From NCBI RefSeq assembly GCF_036924535.1, contig NZ_JAZHRT010000001.1, positions 3,224,001 to 3,288,000 of the forward strand: DNA of 64,000 nt. Reading direction: 5' to 3'. The notes below the pieces were generated by a model. It ran no database searches and was not told the DNA's origin. It saw only the letters and a program-made list of their open reading frames with translations. The stretch comes from Bradyrhizobium sp. AZCC 2262 (lineage in GTDB: Bacteria > Pseudomonadota > Alphaproteobacteria > Rhizobiales > Xanthobacteraceae). Shown piece by piece: positions 23,066 through 30,997 of this stretch. Numbering within the stretch: the first letter of the stretch is position 1; each line of letters starts with the position of its first letter. Position numbers and translations under genes: made by a program.

Positions 23066-24199
23066 ATGAGTCTTCCCAATCATTTCGAATTACTCGCCAC
23101 CAATGGCGCAGCCCGCAGCGGCCGCCTGACGACGCCGCATGGCGTGGTGCAGACGCCTGCCTTCATGCCGGTCGGCACCGCCGGCGCGATGAAGGGCATG
23201 CACTGGCGCGAGGTGCGCGATGCCGGCGCCGATATCGTGCTCGGCAACACCTATCATCTGATGCTGCGGCCGGGCGCCGAGCGCATCGCCGCGCTCGGCG
23301 GCCTGCAGACCTTCACCGGCTGGAACGGGCCGATGCTGACGGACTCCGGCGGCTTCCAGGTGATGTCGCTGTCCGACCTGCGCAAGGTCAGCGAGCGCGC
23401 CGTGACCTTCCGTTCGCATATCGACGGCGCCAAGGTCGAGCTGTCGCCGGAGCGTTCGATCGAGGTGCAGCGGCTGCTCGGCGCCGACATCGCCATGCAG
23501 ATGGACGAGTGCGTGCGGCTGCCTGCGGAGCGCGCCGACATCGAGCGCGCGATGCGGCTGTCGCTGCGCTGGGCCGAGCGCAGCAAGCGCGCGTTCGAGA
23601 CCGCGCCCGATGGTTACATGCTGTTCGGCATCGTGCAGGGCGGCGACATTCCCGAGATGCGCCATATCAGTGCGCGCGGACTGGTCGAGATCGGTTTTCA
23701 TGGCTACGCGATCGGCGGGCTTGCGGTCGGCGAGCCGCAGGCGGTGATGCTGTCGATGATCGAGGAAACCGCGCCGGCGCTGCCGGCCGATCGCCCGCGT
23801 TACCTGATGGGCGTCGGCACGCCCGAGGATCTGATGGAGGCGGTGGCGCGCGGCATCGACATGTTCGACTGCGTGCTGCCGACCCGGAACGGGCGCCACG
23901 GCATGGCGTTCACCCGCTTCGGCCAGATCAATCTGCGCAACGCCCGCCATGCCGAAGATCCGCGGCCGCTCGATGAGGAAAGCGAATGGCCGTCAGCGCG
24001 CAACTATTCTCGCGCCTATCTGCATCATCTGGTCAGGTCAGGAGAAACACTCGGCGCGATGCTGCTGTCGGAAATCAACGTGGCGTATTACCAGCACCTG
24101 ATGCGGGGCATGCGCGAGGCGATCGCAAACGGCACGTTCGAGACATTCCAAAAACAAACGCGCGCCGGATGGGAGCGCGGTGACATCGTTCCGCGATAG
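23066..24199 (+). CDS. tgt: tRNA-guanine transglycosylase, lacking all four zinc ligands
   Basis: Tgt exchanges guanine 34 of GUN-anticodon tRNAs for preQ1, the base-exchange step of queuosine synthesis. The 377-residue protein keeps the catalytic aspartates Asp93 (LTDSGGFQVMSL) and Asp268 (FDCVLPTRNGRHG) and the RNA-binding region. In E. coli Tgt the zinc site is CxCxxC plus a His. Here the aligned residues are Ser306, Trp308, Ala311 and Ile337, within the otherwise conserved LDxExxxxxxRNYSRAYLHH and YYQHLM contexts, so the structural zinc is probably absent. ATG 23066 gives the normal length. Confidence 0.95.
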   Translation: MSLPNHFELLATNGAARSGRLTTPHGVVQTPAFMPVGTAGAMKGMHWREVRDAGADIVLGNTYHLMLRPGAERIAALGGLQTFTGWNGPMLTDSGGFQVMSLSDLRKVSERAVTFRSHIDGAKVELSPERSIEVQRLLGADIAMQMDECVRLPAERADIERAMRLSLRWAERSKRAFETAPDGYMLFGIVQGGDIPEMRHISARGLVEIGFHGYAIGGLAVGEPQAVMLSMIEETAPALPADRPRYLMGVGTPEDLMEAVARGIDMFDCVLPTRNGRHGMAFTRFGQINLRNARHAEDPRPLDEESEWPSARNYSRAYLHHLVRSGETLGAMLLSEINVAYYQHLMRGMREAIANGTFETFQKQTRAGWERGDIVPR

Positions 24200-24269
24200 A
24201 ATCTATTTTTAATTTGACGCGATTTCTTTACGCGAACCGGGAGCCACTTCGCTCGAAAACGCTATGCCG

Positions 24270-24485
24270 TCAATTACAGGCGAACCTCTTGACCGAATGC
24301 TTGGTCACGAAGCCGTAACCGCAGGTGTCGCAGGTCCAGAGATAGCTGATCACATGATCGTTGAGATAGGCGGAAGCTTCCGCCGCCACCATGGTGTCGG
24401 CACACACGGGGCACGTCGGCAAATCACAGCCACGCGGATCGGGCCGATACGCTGCGGGCGACAGGAGTTCAGCAATTCCTGACAT
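24270..24485 (-). CDS. Small zinc-ribbon protein
   Basis: The 71-residue protein carries two CxxC knuckles, CPVC and CDTC, separated by about 25 residues (LWTCDTCGYGF). That spacing fits a zinc ribbon. A short Pro-rich N-terminus and a basic tail flank it. ATG 24485 has GAGG six bases upstream. It is convergent with tgt. No function is known; such proteins are frequent in Bradyrhizobium. Confidence 0.82.
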   Translation of the reverse strand: MSGIAELLSPAAYRPDPRGCDLPTCPVCADTMVAAEASAYLNDHVISYLWTCDTCGYGFVTKHSVKRFACN

Positions 24486-24708
24486 CGTGACCTCACCTCT
24501 GGTTCAGCTCACGACCAAAGTATAAGCAGAAACCTTTGACGATGTCGCAACACAAATGCGTTGATTTCACGTTATTTAGCGACTTTCTTGTTTTGCGATG
24601 CAGCGAATTCTTCGCGCCCGCAATTCCGGCTTGCGCGTCGAGGCGACCGCCTCCTAAGTATGGAAAACCGCTTATTCCCCGCACATGATCGCTTATGGGA
24701 GTGTTGAG

Positions 24709-25686
24709 ATGGATGCGTCGTCAGCCGCGAGTGCAGTGCAACGTCCGGGGCGGGGTCGGGTTTTCGACTCCATCGTCGATGCGATCGGTGACACCCCGAT
24801 CGTCCGCTTGCGCAAATTGCCGGAGGCGCATGGTGTTAGCGCAACCATCCTGGCCAAGCTCGAATACTTCAATCCCGCCGCGAGCGTGAAGGACCGCATT
24901 GGCGCGGCGATGGTGATCGCGATGGAGAAGGCCGGCGTGATCAATGCCGATACGGTGCTGATCGAGCCGACGTCAGGCAACACCGGCATCGCGCTGGCGT
25001 TTGTTGCGGCCTCGCGCGGCTACCGGCTGAAGCTGGTGATGCCGGAGTCGATGTCGATCGAGCGGCGCAAGATGCTGGCCTTCCTCGGCGCCGAGATCAT
25101 CCTGACGCCGGCAGCCCAGGGCATGAAGGGTTCGATCGCGACCGCGGAGGAACTGGTACGCACCACGCCCAACGCGGTAATGCCGCAACAGTTCAAGAAC
25201 CTCGCCAACCCCGAAATTCACCGCCGCACCACGGCGGAAGAAATCTGGAACGACACCGGCGGCAACATCGATTTCTTTGTTGCAGGCGTCGGCACCGGCG
25301 GCACCATCACCGGCGTCGGACAGGTGCTCAAGCCGCGCAAACCGTCGTTGCAGATCGTCGCCGTCGAGCCGGAGGAAAGCCCGGTACTGGGCGGCGGGCA
25401 ACACACGCCGCACAAGATTCAGGGGATCGGCGCCGGCTTCATTCCGGACATCCTGGATCGATCGGTCATCGACGAGATTGTCAGGGTCAACGGGCCGACG
25501 GCGATTGAAACCTCGCGCGCCCTGGCGCGCATGGAAGGCATTCCCGGCGGCATTTCCTCGGGCGCGGCGATCGCGGCGGCACTCGAGATCGGCAAAAGGC
25601 CCGGGAGCGCCGGCAAGACCATTCTCGCCATCGTGCCGTCATTCGCCGAGCGTTATTTATCAACCGCACTGTTTGAAGGAATCTAG
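24709..25686 (+). CDS. cysK: Cysteine synthase A (O-acetylserine sulfhydrylase)
   Basis: CysK makes cysteine from O-acetylserine and sulfide with PLP. The 325-residue enzyme has the PLP lysine in ASVKDRIG, the substrate loop [11 protein letters not shown] and the phosphate-binding [11 protein letters not shown] Ser/Ala-rich N-terminal extension of about 17 residues precedes the core. ATG 24709 is favoured by GGGAG seven bases upstream; ATG 24685 is possible. A BrnA-like gene follows after two bases, so the two are surely co-transcribed. Confidence 0.95.
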   Translation: MDASSAASAVQRPGRGRVFDSIVDAIGDTPIVRLRKLPEAHGVSATILAKLEYFNPAASVKDRIGAAMVIAMEKAGVINADTVLIEPTSGNTGIALAFVAASRGYRLKLVMPESMSIERRKMLAFLGAEIILTPAAQGMKGSIATAEELVRTTPNAVMPQQFKNLANPEIHRRTTAEEIWNDTGGNIDFFVAGVGTGGTITGVGQVLKPRKPSLQIVAVEPEESPVLGGGQHTPHKIQGIGAGFIPDILDRSVIDEIVRVNGPTAIETSRALARMEGIPGGISSGAAIAAALEIGKRPGSAGKTILAIVPSFAERYLSTALFEGI

Positions 25687-25688
25687 CG

Positions 25689-25928
25689 ATGGCAGACCAG
25701 CCGCGGCGGCCGAGAACCCTGAACGACGCGCGCACCGAGGCCGAGGCGGCGTTCAAGCGCACGACCACCAAGGTCGCGGAAGCGCCGCCGAAAACGCCCG
25801 CGCTGCCCGGCGTGAGGGAATTGGTATCGCTGCGCATCGATCAGGACGTGCTGGAATATTTCCAGGAAGGCGGTCCCGGCTGGCAGGACCGCATCAACGA
25901 GGCGCTGCGAAAGGCTGCGGGAAAATAA
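25689..25928 (+). CDS. BrnA-like antitoxin-family protein without a toxin gene
   Basis: The 79-residue protein ends in the BrnA signature VSLRIDQDVLEYFQEGGPGW followed by QDRINEALR, a ribbon-helix-helix-like DNA-binding region. The first 45 residues are charged and probably flexible. BrnA usually pairs with the RNase BrnT encoded just upstream. Here the upstream neighbour is cysK, and no BrnT is visible nearby. It may be a solitary regulator, perhaps of its own operon. An intrinsic terminator follows. Confidence 0.85.
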   Translation: MADQPRRPRTLNDARTEAEAAFKRTTTKVAEAPPKTPALPGVRELVSLRIDQDVLEYFQEGGPGWQDRINEALRKAAGK

Positions 25929-25980
25929 ATCGCCGCGAGCACGCATTTTGATTTTGCGAAGCGCATAATGAAAATGAAAA

Positions 25981-26003
25981 AGGCCCGGGATGAACCCGGG
26001 CCT
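25981..26003. terminator. Bidirectional intrinsic terminator after cysK-brnA and the caspase-like gene
   Basis: A perfect 9-bp stem AGGCCCGGG/CCCGGGCCT with loop ATGAA is flanked by A-runs on the left and T-runs on the right, so it works in both directions. It lies between two convergent transcription units. Confidence 0.92.
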
Positions 26004-26027
26004 TTTTGCAGATGGATCGCGTGCGCC

Positions 26028-27437
26028 TTAGCGCAGCATGCCGCCCATGACGCCGCCGATGAAGCGCCCGGCGCCGGCGGGATCAGGACCGCTGTTGTTG
26101 TAGTGCCGCTGCGGCTGGGGTTGGGCCTGCTGACTAGCACCAGTGTTGGCGCGGCGCTTGGGCCGCTCCTCATCCGAACTCGCGGTCGGCGGGGCCGCGA
26201 CGATCTCGCTCAGCAGCGCCTTGTGCTGCAGCCTGTTGAGGTAGCCGCTCTTGGGATAGCCGCGGGCGGCTTGCCAGCGCGTGATCACACCGCGGGTGGC
26301 CTGATCGAACTGGCCAGTGGCCTTGATGTCGAAGCCGAGCCCGGTGAGGCGGCGCTGCACGTCGCGCCGCTGGCCCTTGTCGAGGCCGATCTGATCCTCG
26401 GTGGTCTGGTCCGCTTCCTCCTTGAAGGTCGCGGGATCGACGCCCGTGGTCAGGTTGCGGGTGGCGTCGGGTTTGGGACCGGACTCAAGCGATGCGATGC
26501 GCGACAAGGCCAGCGAACGGAACTGACCGTTGGGATAGTTGCTCAGATAGGCGTTGAGTTCTTCCGGCTTGTTGGAATCCTTGATCGAGCGCCAGAACTC
26601 CAGTTCCACGTCCGATGCCTTTGAAGGTCCCGCTGCCGGTGTCGCAGCCGCCACGGCGCCGGGCGCGGGCGCGCCGTTCAGATAGACCGAACCGATCAGG
26701 TTGGTGTGCCCCCAAGGCAATTGTCCCTTGTTGGTCTCTTCGTTGACCTGGGCGCGGACCTTGGTCATCGCCTGCTGGATCTCGGCGCCGGGCTGGGTGA
26801 GGTTGGCGAGCAGGGCGCGGGTGAACGGGCTGTTGGAGCCTTCCTGGCCGTCGAGCGCGGTCTGGCCCGGGCCGGTTGCGAACGCGATCAGCGTGCCTTC
26901 GCCGGATTTCATTTCGGCCAGACCCGTCTGCACGTTGACGCTGCGGGTCGCGGAGTTCGACTTGATCTTGGCCGCAAACGGGTTGTCGCGGCAGGCATCG
27001 AGGAACACCAGCTTGACCTTGGCGTCGCCCATGGTCTGCTCGAGCGTGAGGTCGATGTTGATCGCCGCGCCGAGCTTGACGTCCATTTCGGATTTGATGT
27101 CGGCGTCGATCGGCAGCAGATAGTTGGTGCCGGAGATGGCAATGCCGTGACCGGCATAGAAGAACAGCGCGACGTCGGCGCCTTGCGCCTTCTTGCCGAA
27201 GTCGAGCAGCCGCTCGGTCATCTTGTCGCGCGTGAGATTGGAGCCCTCGACCACTTCGAATCCGACATTGCGCAGGGTCGCGGCGATCGCCTTCGCATCG
27301 ACCGACGGATTCGGCAGCGGGGCTACGTTCTTGTAGGCGCCGTTACCGACGACAAAGGCCACGCGCTTGTCGGCGCTGGCGGTGCCCGCCGTAAGGACCA
27401 TGCACATGACGGACAGAATGAGGGTTGGGTAGCGCAT
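26028..27437 (-). CDS. Exported caspase-like (peptidase C14) protein with C-terminal peptidoglycan-binding-like domain
   Basis: The 469-residue protein has a signal peptide (residues 1-22) and a caspase-hemoglobinase domain to about residue 245. The catalytic dyad is intact: His97 in FFYAGHG and Cys149 in FLDACRDNPF. A linker with SEL1/SPOR-like WRSIKDSNKPEELNAYLSNY follows. At about 375-435 lies a peptidoglycan-binding-like repeat (RRDVQRRLTGLGFDIKATGQ), then a low-complexity Gln/Gly tail. ATG 27437 has GGGGG upstream. It is probably a periplasmic orthocaspase-like protease or pseudo-protease. A CRP-type palindrome sits about 150 bases upstream. Confidence 0.9.
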   Translation of the reverse strand: MRYPTLILSVMCMVLTAGTASADKRVAFVVGNGAYKNVAPLPNPSVDAKAIAATLRNVGFEVVEGSNLTRDKMTERLLDFGKKAQGADVALFFYAGHGIAISGTNYLLPIDADIKSEMDVKLGAAINIDLTLEQTMGDAKVKLVFLDACRDNPFAAKIKSNSATRSVNVQTGLAEMKSGEGTLIAFATGPGQTALDGQEGSNSPFTRALLANLTQPGAEIQQAMTKVRAQVNEETNKGQLPWGHTNLIGSVYLNGAPAPGAVAAATPAAGPSKASDVELEFWRSIKDSNKPEELNAYLSNYPNGQFRSLALSRIASLESGPKPDATRNLTTGVDPATFKEEADQTTEDQIGLDKGQRRDVQRRLTGLGFDIKATGQFDQATRGVITRWQAARGYPKSGYLNRLQHKALLSEIVAAPPTASSDEERPKRRANTGASQQAQPQPQRHYNNSGPDPAGAGRFIGGVMGGMLR

Positions 27438-27580
27438 AGGAAATCCCCCTGAAGAATCGATAAAGGCTTTGGTTCTAACGCTAGACGGACAGTACAGAAA
27501 ATCGCCCGCTTCGCGCCACAAAAAAGCGGTGCGACGACCAAATCCGGCGCCATCCGTTACCGATGCGCCACGCGCCGTCG

Positions 27581-27596
27581 CGTGATCCAGATCACA
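27581..27596. promoter_or_regulatory. CRP/FNR-type palindrome CGTGATCCAGATCACA (copy 1 of 3)
   Basis: The site matches the CRP pattern TGTGA-N6-TCACA with one change. Close relatives occur at 37968-37983 and 56371-56386. It lies about 150 bases upstream of the caspase-like gene and beside a decayed transporter gene. Confidence 0.5.
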
Positions 27597-27612
27597 GCCA
27601 GGCAAATAAAAT

Positions 27613-27900
27613 TCAGCTTGGGGCGGACGCCTTAGTCGAAGGATTCGGTTTCAGGTTCAACAGATTGCCGGTGAGAATCAGCGCAGCGCCGAGCACGGTG
27701 AACAGATCCAGCCGTTCCGAATAGATCAGCCAGCCGGCGGCAGCGGTCAGGGGAACCCGCAGGACGTCCATCGGGATCACCACGGTAGCGTCGGCATGCA
27801 GCATCGCCCGCGCCATGCAGTAGTGGGAAAACGTGGAGAGCCAGCCGGCCATCCACAGCGCGGCCAGGGTTTTGGATTGGGTGCGGTCCATTCGGGAAGC
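27613..27900 (-). pseudogene. C-terminal fragment of an EamA/DMT-family transporter
   Basis: The readable frame holds KTLAALWMAGWLSTFSHYCM, ATVVIPMDVLRVPL, and LFTVLGAALILTGNLL, which are the last membrane helices of an EamA drug/metabolite transporter. Such proteins normally have ten helices and about 300 residues. The upstream two thirds is missing, and the sequence preceding the fragment becomes unrelated before the palindromic repeat at 28031. This is a deletion remnant. Confidence 0.75.
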
Positions 27901-28030
27901 TTGAGGGGTTGGGGCAGGCCGGTATCGGCGAGCGCGCCACAATTTGCAATGTGCATGTGCGGCGGGGCAGCGATGGGCGGTGTCGCAATTTCGCTGTGGG
28001 AGCGGCTGCCGGTTCAGTGCTAAGGAGCGC

Positions 28031-28153
28031 CGTCATTCCGGGGCGATGCGAAGCATCGAACTATGATGTGCTATTGCACATCGGAGAATCTCGAGATTCC
28101 CCGATGCGCAATTGCGCATCTGGGGTCTGGTCCTTCGGACCATCCCGGAATGA
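28031..28153. repeat. Palindromic dispersed repeat (CGTCATTCCGG family), copy 2
   Basis: The outer arms CGTCATTCCGG (28031-28041) and CCGGAATGAC (28144-28153) pair, and internal palindromes GATGCGAAGCATC, aatctcgagattcc and gtccttcggac nest inside. The core is identical to the copy at 13458-13556. It borders the deletion that removed the DMT transporter. Confidence 0.85.
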
Positions 28154-28174
28154 CCAAGAGGGAGGAATCTACGC

Positions 28175-28573
28175 ATGCGTATCTTGCAACCGGCCGAATG
28201 GTCGAAACCCCGCGGCTTCTCGCACGGTGTCGAGGTCGACGGCCCCGGCAAATGGATCGTGCTGGCCGGCCAGACCGGCGGCGACGAGAAGGGCGATTAT
28301 GCCCCGGACATGGCGGCGCAGGTCGGCACGGCGCTGAAGCGCATCATCAAGCTGCTTGGAGAAGCCGGCGCGGGACCGGAGCACATTGTCCGCCTGACCT
28401 GGTACCTGACCAGCCGCAGCGAATACGAAGCTGCAGGTGCGGGCATCGGCGCGGCCTGGAAGGAAACACTCGGGCGCAATTTTCCGCCATCGACGCTGCT
28501 CTACATCGACGGGCTGGTCGACGTCAGGGCCAAGGTCGAAATCGAAGTCACCGCCTACGTGCCCAAGGCTTAG
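28175..28573 (+). CDS. RidA/YjgF-family protein
   Basis: The 132-residue protein matches the RidA family, which hydrolyses reactive enamine/imine intermediates made by PLP enzymes. Motifs are KWIVLAGQTGGDEKG, EHIVRLTWYLTSRSEYEAAG, and the C-terminal VRAKVEIEVTAYV with the conserved Arg that binds the substrate carboxylate. GGAGG lies nine bases before ATG. The stop codon sits inside a 13-bp tandem repeat. Confidence 0.92.
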   Translation: MRILQPAEWSKPRGFSHGVEVDGPGKWIVLAGQTGGDEKGDYAPDMAAQVGTALKRIIKLLGEAGAGPEHIVRLTWYLTSRSEYEAAGAGIGAAWKETLGRNFPPSTLLYIDGLVDVRAKVEIEVTAYVPKA

Positions 28574-28616
28574 TGCAAAGGCTTAGTGCAAAGGGTTAGT
28601 GCAAAGGCTTAGTGCC
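28565..28616 (+). repeat. 13-bp tandem repeat (four copies) at the end of the ridA-like gene
   Basis: The unit aaggcttagtgca is repeated at 28565, 28578, 28591 (one change) and 28604 (one change). The first copy contains the TAG stop of the upstream gene. Because 13 is not a multiple of three, copy-number changes do not extend the protein: the stop in unit one always acts first. It looks like recent slippage. Confidence 0.85.
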
Positions 28617-28695
28617 CAAGGCGCAACCAGACATCAAGGACCGGCCGCTTTCCACGTGAGGCGCGCCGGAAAAGACAAAAGGATATCGTGAGCCA

Positions 28696-28896
28696 ATGAC
28701 CAATCGATCGACCTCTGCCGACTTCGTGACCGCCTTCGCAACCGGCTGGCCCGAGCACCAGCCCGACATCATGGTGTTGTCGCTGACCACGCAGCGCGGC
28801 GTGCTGGATTTTGCGTTCAACAAGGAGCAGGCTTTGTTGATCGCCAAGACGATCAAGGAGACCGCGGCGAAGCTCGAAAAGCCGAAGACGAGTTAG
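28696..28896 (+). CDS. Small conserved-looking protein of unknown function
   Basis: The 66-residue protein has a compact pattern: a helix (ADFVTAFATGWPE), strand IMVLSLTTQRGVLDFAFNKE, then helix ALLIAKTIKETAAKLEK. It has no signal or membrane segment. It follows the RidA-like gene by 120 bases and may share its transcript. No family was recognised. Confidence 0.72.
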   Translation: MTNRSTSADFVTAFATGWPEHQPDIMVLSLTTQRGVLDFAFNKEQALLIAKTIKETAAKLEKPKTS

Positions 28897-28921
28897 GCTG
28901 CCGATCGCCAAGCCCCGAAGC

Positions 28922-29024
28922 TGTCGTCGCCCGCGAAAGCGGGCGATCCAGTATTCCAGAGACGGCGGTGATTGAACCGAGAAGCGGCGGCGCACTGGAT
29001 ACCCGCTTTCGCGGGTATGACGAC
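28922..29024. repeat. Palindromic dispersed repeat (GTCGTC-GCGAAAGCGGG family)
   Basis: The left arm gtcgtcgcccgcgaaagcgg pairs with the right arm cccgctttcgcgggtatgac (29002-29021). The middle is loosely complementary (cgatccagt/cactggat). This is a third palindrome type between genes in the window and a familiar Bradyrhizobium intergenic element. Confidence 0.75.
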
Positions 29025-29033
29025 TGCGGCCTA

Positions 29034-29588
29034 TTACTTCGACAGGGTAATATTGGCGGCGCGGAACTGGCTGTCGGCCCTCATGGCGATCGACTGCTTG
29101 TTGCCGGTGGTCTTCAACGAGATGTTGGAACTGAAACCGGCCGCCTGGGCGATCACCTGGAAGCTGCCGTTGGCGCCACGACCCTGAATGTTGCCGCCGA
29201 CATTACGGCTGGTTTCGCTCCAGTTGCCGGTAACCTCGCCGCCTTGTGCGACCACCGCTGCCAACAGATTGAACCTGTAGGCGTCGCTGGCGCAGGTGAG
29301 GCTCATGTCCATGCTGGCGCCGGCCACCTTGTAGGTCGCCCGGCAGCGGATCCGCTCGCTCGAACCGTCGTCCAGCGTCACGGTGCCGGGGCCGGACCAG
29401 GTGCCGGCCATGCCGGCGAACGCACTGGACTGGGCGTAGCTGGTGGAGGCCGCGAAGGCCGTCAAAAAAAACGCGACGGCTGCAAATGTCAGCCGCCGCG
29501 CTTTGGCGAAAAATTCTGAAACCTGGCTCGTCTTACTGACGGGACGCTTCCCATCGACCGCTGCACGCGACACCCGCTGAAGCGCCAT
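29034..29588 (-). CDS. Exported protein of unknown function, possibly two beta-sandwich-like repeats
   Basis: The mature part begins after the signal-like RRLTFAAVAFFLTAFAASTS-YAQ. It contains GTWSGPGTVTLDDGSSERIRC, CRATYKVAG, LTCASDAYRFNL and GGNIQGRGANGSF, typical of a small secreted beta-rich domain with two Cys. The start is uncertain: ATG 29588 puts about 30 residues before the hydrophobic core and overlaps the upstream gene by 56 bases; 29573 (GTG) is an alternative. The gene directly upstream has a related beta-rich design, so they are likely co-transcribed. Confidence 0.78.
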   Translation of the reverse strand: MALQRVSRAAVDGKRPVSKTSQVSEFFAKARRLTFAAVAFFLTAFAASTSYAQSSAFAGMAGTWSGPGTVTLDDGSSERIRCRATYKVAGASMDMSLTCASDAYRFNLLAAVVAQGGEVTGNWSETSRNVGGNIQGRGANGSFQVIAQAAGFSSNISLKTTGNKQSIAMRADSQFRAANITLSK

Positions 29589-29886
29589 TCCATTTCCCCG
29601 ATCCGGAGTTGCCACTGAGTTGACCGTTCGCATATGCACCATTGATCGAGACTTTCACAAGCCCCCCGCTTCCGACGCTGCCGGAAACCGGGCCGCCCGA
29701 AATCTTGCCGTCGGTGACGTTCACGGTCGAGGTAGTCTGCGCATCGCAACTGCCCGTTTTTGTGACAACGGTAACTTGCCAAAGGCCGTCATAGGGCGAC
29801 TGAGCGGAGGCCGGAGCTGCGGCAACGGTCGCGGCGGAGGCAAGAAACGAAGCAAACAAAATGTCGCGGATGCGGTTGGAACGCAT
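29533..29886 (-). CDS. Small exported beta-rich protein
   Basis: The 117-residue protein has a signal peptide (MRSNRIRDILFASFLASAAT, cut near ASA) and a mature domain with YDGLWQVTVVTKTGSC, GKISGGPVSGSVGSGGLVKV, NGQLSGNSGSGKWNG and a second Cys. It resembles small secreted beta-barrel-like proteins common in Bradyrhizobium. The 3' end overlaps the next gene, suggesting an operon of two related exported proteins. Confidence 0.82.
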   Translation of the reverse strand: MRSNRIRDILFASFLASAATVAAAPASAQSPYDGLWQVTVVTKTGSCDAQTTSTVNVTDGKISGGPVSGSVGSGGLVKVSINGAYANGQLSGNSGSGKWNGASAGVACSGRWEASRQ

Positions 29887-30087
29887 GGATCAATTCCTTG
29901 AGATGTGTGTGATGACGCGCCTTATCTGGTCACAATGTGTCCAAACTTGGGTGCGCCGCAACACTGTGGAAAGTTCCCGAATTTCAAACACATCAAGGTG
30001 AATCCGGTTCCGGATGGGGAACAAGAAATTTGCCGTTTTGGCCACGATTCGCGCATGATTCGGCCGCTTGAGGTACCAGGATAGGGA

Positions 30088-30687
30088 TCAATGTTTAGCG
30101 TCGGACAGACCCGGCGCTTTGGTGGCGAATTCCTCGTCCTGTGGGGTGGCAGGCAGGCTGTTGTGGGTCCTGGCGTGAAAGATGACGTCAGCGAGCAGCT
30201 TCTGGCCGAGCGGGGCCAGCGCGCGCTCCCAGAGTTCGCGCGCGGTCTCTCCTTTTCTGACAAATACCCACTCCTGCGCGGCGATGGCGCCGGCATCCAT
30301 CCGGTCGGCGAGGTGGTAGACGGTGCCGCCGGCGATTGGGTCGCCCTCCTTGATGGTCCATTCGACCGCGGCGATGCCGCGATGCCGGGGCAGGAGCGAG
30401 GGGTGATAGCCGACGCCGCCGAGTTTGGAGACGGCCAGTGCTTCCCGGGTGACGCGGGCATGGCTATGGGCGGTCACGATCAGGTCGGTATTGGGCGCGA
30501 TCTCGGACGCGATGACGCGTTTCGGATCGGCCTGCACGACAACCTCGATCCCGGCGGCCTGCGCGGTGGCGGCAAGCCGGTCCTCGCCATCGTGAACAAC
30601 GACGCGGACGATATCGACCCCGTGTTGCCGCAGCGTGTTGAATGTCGTCACGCCGAAATGGCGGGAACCAACCAGGGTGATCCGCAT
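30088..30687 (-). CDS. Formyltransferase-family protein (Fmt/PurN fold)
   Basis: The 199-residue protein has a formyltransferase N-terminal domain without the C-terminal tRNA-binding domain of Fmt. It opens with MRITLVGSRHFGVTTF. The motif GYHPSLLPRHRG keeps the catalytic His and the SLLPxxRG loop, but the Asn of the usual NxH pair is Gly here. The catalytic Asp lies in MDAGAIAAQE. It may formylate a small amine, for example in sugar or siderophore chemistry, but the substrate is unknown. No related gene is next to it. Confidence 0.85.
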   Translation of the reverse strand: MRITLVGSRHFGVTTFNTLRQHGVDIVRVVVHDGEDRLAATAQAAGIEVVVQADPKRVIASEIAPNTDLIVTAHSHARVTREALAVSKLGGVGYHPSLLPRHRGIAAVEWTIKEGDPIAGGTVYHLADRMDAGAIAAQEWVFVRKGETARELWERALAPLGQKLLADVIFHARTHNSLPATPQDEEFATKAPGLSDAKH

Positions 30688-30997
30688 GTGTTCTGTCCGT
30701 CGTCGTTAATCAGGCCGGTATGCCGATAGCACACCATGGCGGCCTGTTTCGACGCTGGCCCGGGAGCGCCGGGGTTATCAACAGGGCGGACTGGCGCAGC
30801 CAACCCTTGGCGGCGCAACTCGGGCAGGGCGCGGCCTCGCCCGGGACGACCGGACAGAAGCGGATCGGCCGGCATCGAGAACGTGACGAGTTGGCCGAAG
30901 ATCGATGAGACGCGCGTGACGTGAGAGGCGTCACATCGGCAACCAACGACGCAGCGCTATGGTCGGGCCAACGCCAGCCACCACGGACCCCACCAGC
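30688..30997. other. Gene-free stretch between the formyltransferase and a membrane protein
   Basis: About 310 bases hold no supported gene. Minus-strand readings with Cys/Pro-rich text are open but lack a start site or family resemblance. The two flanking genes diverge, so both promoters should lie here; no strong consensus was seen. Confidence 0.4.
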
